Assembly: GCA_030591585.1 (NCBI GenBank)
Contig: JAUVAS010000008.1
Location: 1-49,872, forward strand
DNA length: 49,872 bases
Reading direction: 5' to 3'
Source: Flavobacterium sp.
GTDB taxonomy: Bacteria; Bacteroidota; Bacteroidia; Flavobacteriales; Flavobacteriaceae
The position numbers were made by a program, and so were the translations under genes. This document shows, in pieces, positions 42,302 to 49,872 of this stretch. How positions within the stretch are numbered: position 1 is the stretch's first letter; each line of letters opens with the position of its first letter. Under the pieces are notes generated by a model. It was not told the origin of the DNA. It saw nothing but the letters and a program-made list of their open reading frames with translations, and ran no database searches.

Positions 42302-42676
42302 TTAGTTTTCTAACAGTCCGTCAGTATTCCATTTAGCTATTAAATCGATAGATGATTGTGGCAATCGAGGCCCTCCTAAAGGCATTAAACCGTCTTCACC
42401 TTCATTCTTACTTATCTTGTTTAGCAAGTCTCTATCTAATAGCGCTTCTTTTACATTATTGTAATTAACTAAAGGCATAGGCGCGCCATTTTGTGTAGGA
42501 TTGCTATGACAAGATAGACAAGTACCGTCTATAATAGGTTTGACATCTTGATACGTTACAATTTCTGGGGTGGGTTCTTCATCTACTTCTATATCATCAA
42601 AGCTACTACTTGCACAGGCATTAATTAATAATGCAGCAATTGACAACAATAAATAATGTTGGAAATATTTTTTCAT
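42302..42676 (-). CDS. c-type cytochrome lipoprotein
   Basis: A 124-residue lipoprotein (lipobox INAC, Cys21). It has one haem c-binding motif CLSCH in DGTCLSCHSNPTQNG. The likely distal Met ligand is in GLMPLGGPRLP. The spacing resembles small monohaem domains (planctomycete cytochrome-type). It is exported and anchored in the outer or cytoplasmic membrane. It is directly upstream of the DUF5777 barrel, as one operon. The electron partner is unknown. Confidence 0.85.
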   Translation of the reverse strand: MKKYFQHYLLLSIAALLINACASSSFDDIEVDEEPTPEIVTYQDVKPIIDGTCLSCHSNPTQNGAPMPLVNYNNVKEALLDRDLLNKISKNEGEDGLMPLGGPRLPQSSIDLIAKWNTDGLLEN

Positions 42677-42746
42677 GAGCTATTATTTATAATGGTTCAA
42701 TATAATGGATATTCATTATACAAGCACTAAATAAAAGTGAAAAAAT

Positions 42747-42766
42747 ATTTTATTGAAAAATAAAAT
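42747..42766 (-). terminator. AT-rich hairpin after the DUF3857-like operon
   Basis: ATTTTATT (42747-42754) and AATAAAAT (42759-42766) form an 8-bp stem with a GAAA-type loop and a T-rich run on the minus strand. It lies about 30 bases beyond the stop of the 728-residue gene. Confidence 0.45.
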
Positions 42767-42797
42767 TCTTTTTTCGGATTGATTCAAATAAGAATAA

Positions 42798-44984
42798 TTA
42801 CATCTTTTTAAACATCACTTTTTCTTGACTAAAATCGTATGCTTCTTTTAACCACGGAATCATCTCTGTCCATTCTGAAGAAGAATATTTACCTTTTTGA
42901 TACACTTTTGTAGTCGAATATTTTAGGATTCCATTTTCAATTAACGCTTTACTGGTAAATCCGCCTGTATTATTTTCAATACTTTTATTTAGTTTATCTA
43001 ACCCTACCACTTCATATCCTTCGGGGATTTTAATTTCGATATTGTATGAGAACATTTTAGCATAATTCATATAAACATCAGAATCCCTTTCTAACTCATC
43101 ATCCTCTAACTTTATTTGCCCACTTATAAATCTTCCGACTTCAACAATATAATTAGGACCCGCTTTTTTTACAAATTCATCACTAATAGTAAATTTATCT
43201 TCTATTTCTAAAGGCTTATTATTATAGCGAGAGGTATTTATTACTTGAGAACTATAATCATCTATTTTAACATCAAACCCACTAGCAACTCTTTCTTCCA
43301 TATTCTTTTCTCGGTTCTCTCTATAGGTTTCCATTACAGCATTAATTTTATCTTCAATTTCTTTGAATGATTTCTTTTGTTTTTTGCCACAATTATAAAA
43401 GTGTTTGGTGTTGTAATATTCAAATTCTTCATCTAAATAATCTCCAAAGAACACTCTATTATCTATTTCATAGGTCTTAAAATGACCTGTAAATTTAAGA
43501 TTCCTTTCAACTGAAAAAGTTTTGAAATCATCAGATATTTCTACCTTAACACTTTCAGTAGTGGTGTTTTCTTCAGCTGTAGTTGTTGGCAAAATGTCTA
43601 ATGAAACAGATTCAATTTTTCTGTCTTTTTTTACATTCATTACATAGATTTTTGTTCCTTCTAAATATTTAGAAAAATATTCAGCCTGAACATGTGCCGT
43701 TAAATCGAAAAAGTATAAAGGTTCTGAAAAATTAAACCGCAAGCCATAGGAAACATTACTTCTTAGTAATAAATTTTCTATAGACCCATTGTATATGGGA
43801 GTTGCCACAATAATATCATAATTAATCTCTAACTGTTTAGCCAATCCTGCCATATAATTCACAAATGTATCATCGTTAAGAATTATATAATCTTCATCGC
43901 AAGGCATTGCAAAGTTTGAAATATTATTTTCACTGGCAACCAATAATTCGATAAAACGGTTATAACTCATATGACGTATATAATACAACCCTTTAACCAT
44001 TTGTTCGCGCTTATTTGTAATACCATTTTGTTTTAAATAGTTAAGCACTTGTTTCACTTCTTTCCTTGTATCTGCACCAAAACGATTTCCATAATATTCA
44101 ATTATTTCATCTTTTGTAACATTCGATTTTCTAGCTGCATCATCTTCAGATAGAAATACTTTTGCACTCACTTCATTTTTAGCTTTTAAAGCAAAAGTAA
44201 CCTGAAACTTAATTGCTGGTAATTCTAATAATGGATAAAACCATCTAGGAAAATCACTTTTATCAATATTAGTTCCCACCATTTCATAACGTCGAGTTCT
44301 CCTCTTATCTGTTGCCACTTCCTTAATTTTTGGTGCTCCATTATAGGATTCCATATTTAGGAAATAATCATTTTCCACTTCTACAGATAATTTACTGTAA
44401 AGAATTGGATATCTAGAGCTTAACGTTTTTTCGACAGGATCATAAATATGTGAGCCTGTAAAACTTCTTAGATAATCATCCTCATAGACATACATATCTA
44501 TTATATCTCCGACTTCAAGTCCTGGAATTGCTATTTTATTACCTTCATCTTGTTTAATTGTTTCTGCATCTATATCAAGAATAACTTCTTCTCCATTTGC
44601 TTTTATAATTTTAATACCTAAAGTTGTATTCTCTTTAAAATAATTATAAAATCCGTATCCTATTTTTTGATCTTTATTATATTCAAATTCTGAAAAACCT
44701 TCAACAGCAGCTTTGTCTAACAACTTTACACGTTGATGTAAAAATGAAGGACTGTACATTTTTTTACCATTATTAGTAAATTTAAAGTACTCCTCTTTGT
44801 ATAAAATTACTGCACTTTCACTTTTCCATTTCTCTGGAATTTCAATTATATTTTTATTGGTTTCCTTGGTATCCCAAAACATTTCTCGAAGTTCAATTTC
44901 TTCTTTAGTTTGAGCAAAAGTTATAGTCAATAAAAAAAGGAAGAATAGGTTTGAGAAAGTAGTCTTATTCATTTTGAAAATCAT
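42798..44984 (-). CDS. DUF3857/transglutaminase-fold protein without catalytic Cys
   Basis: A 728-residue exported protein (signal near FFLFLLTITFAQ; start possible at either of two in-frame ATGs). The N-terminal part (SPSFLHQRVKLLDKAAVEGF, GEEVILDIDAETIK, LEVGDIIDMYVYEDD) matches the DUF3857 layout. The middle aligns with the transglutaminase core of the upstream paralogue, but the position of its Cys333 is Asp371/372 (ILNDDTFVNYMAG), and the His is also absent while an Asp remains near 427. It is therefore a probable pseudoenzyme. The C-terminal half is beta-rich. It starts right after the active-type gene stops, so the two are expressed together. Confidence 0.8.
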   Translation of the reverse strand: MIFKMNKTTFSNLFFLFLLTITFAQTKEEIELREMFWDTKETNKNIIEIPEKWKSESAVILYKEEYFKFTNNGKKMYSPSFLHQRVKLLDKAAVEGFSEFEYNKDQKIGYGFYNYFKENTTLGIKIIKANGEEVILDIDAETIKQDEGNKIAIPGLEVGDIIDMYVYEDDYLRSFTGSHIYDPVEKTLSSRYPILYSKLSVEVENDYFLNMESYNGAPKIKEVATDKRRTRRYEMVGTNIDKSDFPRWFYPLLELPAIKFQVTFALKAKNEVSAKVFLSEDDAARKSNVTKDEIIEYYGNRFGADTRKEVKQVLNYLKQNGITNKREQMVKGLYYIRHMSYNRFIELLVASENNISNFAMPCDEDYIILNDDTFVNYMAGLAKQLEINYDIIVATPIYNGSIENLLLRSNVSYGLRFNFSEPLYFFDLTAHVQAEYFSKYLEGTKIYVMNVKKDRKIESVSLDILPTTTAEENTTTESVKVEISDDFKTFSVERNLKFTGHFKTYEIDNRVFFGDYLDEEFEYYNTKHFYNCGKKQKKSFKEIEDKINAVMETYRENREKNMEERVASGFDVKIDDYSSQVINTSRYNNKPLEIEDKFTISDEFVKKAGPNYIVEVGRFISGQIKLEDDELERDSDVYMNYAKMFSYNIEIKIPEGYEVVGLDKLNKSIENNTGGFTSKALIENGILKYSTTKVYQKGKYSSSEWTEMIPWLKEAYDFSQEKVMFKKM

Positions 44985-44985
44985 T

Positions 44986-46899
44986 TTATATTCTAGTTAG
45001 TATGATTTGCTCACTTAAATTATCTTTTAATTTACCAAAAGCATCATTCCAAGTTTCAAAATCAACTGCATTAATCAATCGATTTTTTAGGTTTATATCC
45101 CTTTTGTAAGCAATGTTATTTTCTGAAACTTGATAGGTCACTTTTATAGTAACTAATTTATTGGTAATCTCTAAATTATTAGGTAAGTTTTCAACTTTAA
45201 ACCCTTCAGGGATTTCTAGAATAACCTCTGTAATGATACGTTCTTTAAAAGGCAGCATATAATCTGACTTTCTTTCTTTTAAAATATAGCTTGATGCATC
45301 TTTTATAGGGTCTATATCTAAATAAAGTATCCCATCAAATTCAGAAAAAGCATTTTCTATTTCAATTTTATAATCTATTTTTAATTGTTCTTCTCTCTTT
45401 TCAGATTCAAAAGAAGAAATTTCTTTAACTGAAGAATTATTATTTCCTGAAACTAAATAGCTCTTCAATATTTCTTCTTGTTCCCCAGATCCAAAACTCG
45501 AATAAATATTTTGAAACATCACTCTAGATTCTCCTTCAAAGATTCTACTTACCCCACCAACTAATTCTTCACCAACTACTTTAAGATTGTATACTGTTTT
45601 ATCAATATTTATTTCTTCTGTAGGTTTAGGTACTGTTAAAAGTTTATAACTATCACCATCCTGTATCAATGCTTGTTTGTTTTGAATTCGAGAAGCATAC
45701 TCGCCATACCGATTGTATTTTTCTGTTCCGTCAAGAAAAATAGTTTCATCATTTAATATTACAGAGCAAATCATATGATTATCGACAGACAATGAAGGTG
45801 TAGAGTAGTCGTAAACCAAACGGTCTGTTCCAATCCAAACCAATCTAGAGTCAAATCCAGCAACTTCTAACATAGATTTTGTCAATAATGCCATTCCTTT
45901 ACAATCACCATAAAGTTTTGAATATACATTCTGAGGACTGTCTGGTTTAAACCCTGCAATTCCATCTTCAAAAGCGATATACCTAATATTATCTTGTACC
46001 CAATAATAGATGTTTTTTATTTTTTCTTCATCTGTATCGGCATTGGTAATGAGTTCATTTACTTTATCATTAAAAACTGAAGTATCTACATCTACACTTT
46101 TTATAAGTGAGTTATACCAATTATAAAGGTCTCCGGTATCTTTAAATAACGGAATAGTTTCGCCTTTTTCTGTATACGATTTAGACAAGAAAAGAATATG
46201 AGGATATAAATAAGAAGGTCCTGGAGTATTCTCTTCTTTAAATTGTGGTTTCATATCACTAAAAACATAAGTTACCACCTTTCCATCAGCAATTTCTTTA
46301 ACTGTTTTTTCTATTTCATACCCTTCAAAATTAAACTCTTTTAATTCTATTTCAAGCCAATTGGGAATTGTTATTGTATAAGTTCCATTTAAAATTCTAT
46401 AAGAATCTACAAAATACTCGCTAGTAAAATACTTTATATCTTTATACTTTTTCTCAGACTCAATGACATATTGATATCCCTGAAGCGGAAAGTTTAGATT
46501 GGAATATTTTACACGATAATCTGAATGAAAAAGACCTTCACTTGCAATATTCTCATCTAATATTCTGGAATAATATCTTTTTCCATTCCTATCTTTTATC
46601 TGAAAGTCTTCTACTTCAGATTCAGAATCATAATACACAGGAAACTGTAACCCAGAACTCGAGCTTATATTCATCATCTTTGTTTCCTCTTTTTTGAAAA
46701 CTTCTATCAATCCTTCACGGCTATTTTTTCTGAAGGTTAATGAACTATTCCGAGACAAAAAAACTATGTCCTCTTCATCATAAGAAGATTTTAATGATTT
46801 GGCTTGTTCTATATCTTTTGAAGTAGGATTTACTTTTTTTTGAGCAATACCACTAAAAACGGTAAAACAAAATAAAAATATTAAAAGAGGTCTTCGCAT
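44986..46899 (-). CDS. DUF3857 and transglutaminase-like protein (intact triad)
   Basis: A 637-residue exported protein with signal peptide (LLIFLFCFTVFSGIAQ). Residues of about 50-230 form the DUF3857 domain. Residues of about 285-395 form a transglutaminase-like core with Cys333 in YGDCKGMALL, His375 in DNHMICS and Asp390 in FLDGTEKY. The C-terminal 230 residues are beta-rich. Substrate is unknown; such proteins are periplasmic or surface and common in Bacteroidota. The gene is followed at once by its Cys-less paralogue and lies 25 bases after carB. Confidence 0.88.
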   Translation of the reverse strand: MRRPLLIFLFCFTVFSGIAQKKVNPTSKDIEQAKSLKSSYDEEDIVFLSRNSSLTFRKNSREGLIEVFKKEETKMMNISSSSGLQFPVYYDSESEVEDFQIKDRNGKRYYSRILDENIASEGLFHSDYRVKYSNLNFPLQGYQYVIESEKKYKDIKYFTSEYFVDSYRILNGTYTITIPNWLEIELKEFNFEGYEIEKTVKEIADGKVVTYVFSDMKPQFKEENTPGPSYLYPHILFLSKSYTEKGETIPLFKDTGDLYNWYNSLIKSVDVDTSVFNDKVNELITNADTDEEKIKNIYYWVQDNIRYIAFEDGIAGFKPDSPQNVYSKLYGDCKGMALLTKSMLEVAGFDSRLVWIGTDRLVYDYSTPSLSVDNHMICSVILNDETIFLDGTEKYNRYGEYASRIQNKQALIQDGDSYKLLTVPKPTEEINIDKTVYNLKVVGEELVGGVSRIFEGESRVMFQNIYSSFGSGEQEEILKSYLVSGNNNSSVKEISSFESEKREEQLKIDYKIEIENAFSEFDGILYLDIDPIKDASSYILKERKSDYMLPFKERIITEVILEIPEGFKVENLPNNLEITNKLVTIKVTYQVSENNIAYKRDINLKNRLINAVDFETWNDAFGKLKDNLSEQIILTRI

Positions 46900-46924
46900 A
46901 AAATTTATTGCAAAATTTGAATCT

Positions 46925-49777
46925 CTATTTACTTAAATACATTTTTCTACGTGAATAAAGTTCATAAAATTCATCATCTTTTAGACTATCAATAAATAAA
47001 ATACTTTCTCCTGTACTTTTCATTTCTGGCCCTAATTGCTTGTTTACATTCGGGAATTTATCAAAACTGAAAACAGGTTGCTTAATAGCATATCCTTTTA
47101 ATTGTGGATTAAAATCAAAGTCGGTTACCTTATTGTGCCCTAGCATTACTTTAGTTGCATAGTTAACATAAGGCTCTCCATAAGCTTTTGATATAAACGG
47201 AACCGTACGAGATGCCCTTGGATTGGCCTCAATTATATAAACCGTATCGTCTTTTATAGCAAACTGAATATTTATAAGTCCTACTGTATTTAGTGCCAGA
47301 GCAATATTCTTGGTGTGATCTTTAATTTGTTGCATCACAAACTCCCCCAAATTAAAAGGTGGTAAAGTAGCATTAGAATCTCCAGAATGCACTCCGCAAG
47401 GCTCAATATGCTCCATTATACCAATAATATATACATTTTCTCCATCACAAATTGCATCAGCTTCGGCTTCAATCGCACCATCTAAATAATGATCTAACAA
47501 TAATTTGTTATTTGGCATTTTTCGAAGAATATCTACTACATGTTCTTCTAATTCCTTTTTATTGATCACAATTTTCATTCCCTGTCCTCCTAAAACATAA
47601 GAAGGTCTAATTAACAATGGAAAGTCTAATGTGTCTGCTAATTTTAAAGCTTCTTCAGCTGTTTCAGCTACTCCAAATTCTGGATATGGAATATTTATAT
47701 TTTTTAATATCGTTGAAAAACTTCCTCTGTCTTCAGCTAAATCTAAAGATTCAAAGCTCGTTCCTAAGACTTTAATTCCGTAACGTTCTAATTTTTCAGC
47801 TAGTTTTAAAGCGGTTTGTCCTCCTAACTGAACAATAACTCCTTCCGGTTTTTCGTGCTGAATGATATCGTAAATATGTTCCCAGAAAACAGGTTCGAAA
47901 TATAATTTATCGGCAACATCAAAATCAGTTGAAACTGTTTCAGGATTACAGTTAATCATAATGGTTTCATAACCCATTTCTGAAGCCGCTAACACTCCAT
48001 GAACACAGCAATAATCAAACTCTATTCCCTGCCCAATTCGGTTAGGCCCTGAGCCTAAAACCACTACTTTTTTCCTGTCGGAAACGATACTATCATTAAC
48101 AGTTATACGAGTACCATCTGCCGTTTCCATTTCATTTTCGAAAGTAGAATAGTAGTAGGGTGTTTCTGCTTTAAATTCCGCAGCACAGGTATCAACCAAT
48201 TTAAAAACACGCTTTATTTTTAATTCTTCACGTTTTTTATAAACCAAACTTTCTACACAGCCTAACATATGGGCAATCTGCCGATCACCATAGCCTTTTT
48301 GTTTCGCTTCTAGTAATAAATCACGCGGTAAAGTATCTATTTTATAGTTTGAAATTTCTTTCTGAAGCAAATGCAATTCTTCATATTGCTTCAAGAACCA
48401 CATATCAATTTTTGTAATCTCGTGGATACGACTTAAAGGAATTCCCATCTGTATCGCATCATAAATCACAAAAACGCGATCCCAACTTGCATACGTTAGC
48501 TTTTCAATTATCTGATCGTAGTTTTTATAACCCTTTCCATCTGCTCCAATTCCATTTCGTTTAATTTCAAGAGATTGTGTGGCCTTGTGTAAGGCTTCTT
48601 GAAAAGAACGTCCAATTCCCATAACCTCTCCAACAGATTTCATTTGCAATCCGAGGGTTCTATCAGATCCTTCAAATTTATCAAAATTCCAACGTGGTAT
48701 TTTTACAATTACATAATCTAAAGTTGGTTCAAACAACGCTGAAGTTGACTTAGTTATCTGATTGTTTAATTCATCCAGGTTATAACCTATTGCCAATTTC
48801 GCAGCAATCTTCGCAATAGGATATCCCGTTGCTTTTGATGCTAATGCAGAAGAACGTGAAACACGAGGATTGATTTCAATCGCAATAATATCTTCTCTTT
48901 CATCTGGGCTCACAGCAAACTGCACATTACAACCGCCAGCAAAATCACCAATGCTTCGCATCATTTTAATAGCCATATCTCGCATACGTTGATAGCAAGT
49001 ATCGCTCAATGTCATCGCTGGAGCAACTGTAATTGAATCTCCTGTATGAATCCCCATAGGGTCCATATTCTCAATGGTACAGATAATAACTACATTATCA
49101 TTTTTGTCTCGTAAAAGTTCTAATTCGTATTCTTTCCACCCCAACAAAGCTTTGTCTATCAATACTTCGTGAATTGGTGATGCTTCTAATCCATTTGTAA
49201 GAAGTTTTTCAAAATCCTCTTCGGTGTGTACAAATGCAGCACCAGTACCTCCTAAAGTAAAAGAAGGCCTAATTACTAATGGGAAGCCAAATTCCTGAGC
49301 AATTTCTTTCCCTGTTAAATAGGAATTTGCAATTTTTGCTGGAGCTACAGGAATCCCAATATCGATCATTAAATTTTTAAATTGATCTCGATCTTCAGTA
49401 ATGTTAATCGCATCGATATCTACTCCTATAATTTCAATTCCAAAGTCTTTCCAAATACCTTTATCATCAGCTTCAATACATAGATTTAAAGCAGTTTGCC
49501 CTCCCATAGTAGGTAATACTGCATTAATGTTTGGATGCTCTTTTAATATTTTAATAATAGATTTTGAAGTAAGTGGCAACAAATATATATGATCCGCCAT
49601 AGAAGGATCAGTCATAATAGTTGCTGGGTTCGAGTTGATTAAAACAGTTTCAATTCCATCTTCACGTAAAGAACGTAGGGCTTGTGATCCGGAATAATCA
49701 AATTCGCAGGCTTGACCAATTACAATAGGTCCTGAGCCTATAATTAAAATAGAAGAAAGGTTGTTATTTTTTGGCAT
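46925..49777 (-). CDS. carB: Carbamoyl-phosphate synthase large subunit, without allosteric domain
   Basis: A 950-residue enzyme that makes carbamoyl phosphate from bicarbonate, ammonia (from the CarA glutaminase) and two ATP, for arginine and pyrimidine synthesis. Two homologous ATP-grasp halves are visible: ILIIGSGPIVIGQACEFDYS and VVLGSGPNRIGQGIEFDY at the starts, and RPSFTLGGTGAAF and RPSYVLGGQGM in the ATP sites. The metal-site phrases EINPRVSRSSALASKATGYP and EANPRASRTVPFISKAYGEP are both present. The protein ends right after the second synthetase half; E. coli CarB is about 1073 residues with a C-terminal MGS allosteric domain, absent here. No carA is in the window. Confidence 0.95.
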   Translation of the reverse strand: MPKNNNLSSILIIGSGPIVIGQACEFDYSGSQALRSLREDGIETVLINSNPATIMTDPSMADHIYLLPLTSKSIIKILKEHPNINAVLPTMGGQTALNLCIEADDKGIWKDFGIEIIGVDIDAINITEDRDQFKNLMIDIGIPVAPAKIANSYLTGKEIAQEFGFPLVIRPSFTLGGTGAAFVHTEEDFEKLLTNGLEASPIHEVLIDKALLGWKEYELELLRDKNDNVVIICTIENMDPMGIHTGDSITVAPAMTLSDTCYQRMRDMAIKMMRSIGDFAGGCNVQFAVSPDEREDIIAIEINPRVSRSSALASKATGYPIAKIAAKLAIGYNLDELNNQITKSTSALFEPTLDYVIVKIPRWNFDKFEGSDRTLGLQMKSVGEVMGIGRSFQEALHKATQSLEIKRNGIGADGKGYKNYDQIIEKLTYASWDRVFVIYDAIQMGIPLSRIHEITKIDMWFLKQYEELHLLQKEISNYKIDTLPRDLLLEAKQKGYGDRQIAHMLGCVESLVYKKREELKIKRVFKLVDTCAAEFKAETPYYYSTFENEMETADGTRITVNDSIVSDRKKVVVLGSGPNRIGQGIEFDYCCVHGVLAASEMGYETIMINCNPETVSTDFDVADKLYFEPVFWEHIYDIIQHEKPEGVIVQLGGQTALKLAEKLERYGIKVLGTSFESLDLAEDRGSFSTILKNINIPYPEFGVAETAEEALKLADTLDFPLLIRPSYVLGGQGMKIVINKKELEEHVVDILRKMPNNKLLLDHYLDGAIEAEADAICDGENVYIIGIMEHIEPCGVHSGDSNATLPPFNLGEFVMQQIKDHTKNIALALNTVGLINIQFAIKDDTVYIIEANPRASRTVPFISKAYGEPYVNYATKVMLGHNKVTDFDFNPQLKGYAIKQPVFSFDKFPNVNKQLGPEMKSTGESILFIDSLKDDEFYELYSRRKMYLSK

Positions 49778-49829
49778 AGTAAGAATCTTTTTTCAGTGGG
49801 CTAAAATTACGATACATTAGGGTATAAAA

Positions 49830-49860
49830 AAAAGGTGTTGCTCTACGAACAACACCTTTT
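49830..49860. terminator. Strong bidirectional terminator upstream of carB
   Basis: AAAAGGTGTTG (49830-49840) pairs perfectly with CAACACCTTTT (49850-49860) around a 9-base loop, flanked by A and T runs. It ends the transcript of the gene beyond the right edge, or one arriving from either side. Confidence 0.85.
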
Positions 49861-49872
49861 TATATAAATTTA

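Noticed and set aside
1-49872. CRISPR array, tRNA or rRNA genes, insertion sequence, prophage
   Set aside because: No regularly spaced direct repeats, no cloverleaf with CCA-type ends, no transposase or phage structural genes were recognised. The ORF6N gene alone is not enough for a prophage call.

Overview
The window looks like chromosomal DNA from a marine member of the Flavobacteriaceae (Bacteroidota). The evidence is low GC content, near absence of Shine-Dalgarno sites, promoters of the Bacteroidota type (TTTG, about 19 nt, TAnnTTTG), several secreted proteins with type IX secretion (T9SS) sorting modules, and families typical of the group (DUF4252, DUF3857, DUF5777, BtuG-like propeller). 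I see no tRNA, rRNA, CRISPR array, insertion sequence or prophage. Most genes are ordinary core or accessory genes. The structure that gene calling does not explain is a set of dispersed palindromic repeats in the intergenic gaps.

Layout. 1-2256 (minus) is the N-terminal part of a large Ig/HYR-type adhesin that runs off the left edge. 2638-3141 is ferritin. 3231-10649 (minus) holds a secreted esterase, a serine hydrolase, NhaA, a chloramphenicol acetyltransferase-like enzyme, a CBS protein, a PII-like protein and two tandem DUF1538 membrane proteins, which looks like a cation/proton homeostasis island. 10700-16964 (minus) is an NAD-linked formate dehydrogenase operon (fdhD, NuoE/F-type beta subunit, a TlpA-like thioredoxin, catalytic alpha subunit). 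17041-22824 (minus) holds an aldehyde dehydrogenase, an ORF6N protein, two small envelope proteins, an RGG-tailed DEAD-box helicase and rdgB.

23132-28324 (plus) holds a sirtuin lacking Zn-binding cysteines, a 733-residue secreted protein with its T9SS-like module near the N-terminus, and purB. A headless Cys-rich reading frame lies on the minus strand between the last two. 28383-30453 (minus) is an ECF sigma, anti-sigma and two-DUF4252 operon behind a recognisable ECF promoter. 30661-32599 (plus) holds an S41 peptidase lipoprotein and a RelE/ParE-type toxin-antitoxin pair.

32716-39163 is a vitamin B12 uptake locus. A cobalamin riboswitch on the minus strand precedes btuB and a btuG-like propeller lipoprotein; btuF-, btuC- and btuD-like genes are on the plus strand. 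39202-40927 holds rmuC and a small membrane protein. 40933-49777 (minus) holds lipoproteins, a DUF5777 barrel paired with a haem-binding lipoprotein, two DUF3857/transglutaminase-type proteins (one without the catalytic Cys), and carB without its C-terminal allosteric domain.

The most noteworthy observations are: (1) a hairpin with the geometry of a dispersed repeat inside the variable arm of the cobalamin riboswitch; (2) repeat-derived hairpins directly before several start codons; (3) the NhaA / DUF1538 pair / PII-like / CBS island; (4) the internal T9SS-like module; (5) the paired catalytic and non-catalytic transglutaminase-like proteins.
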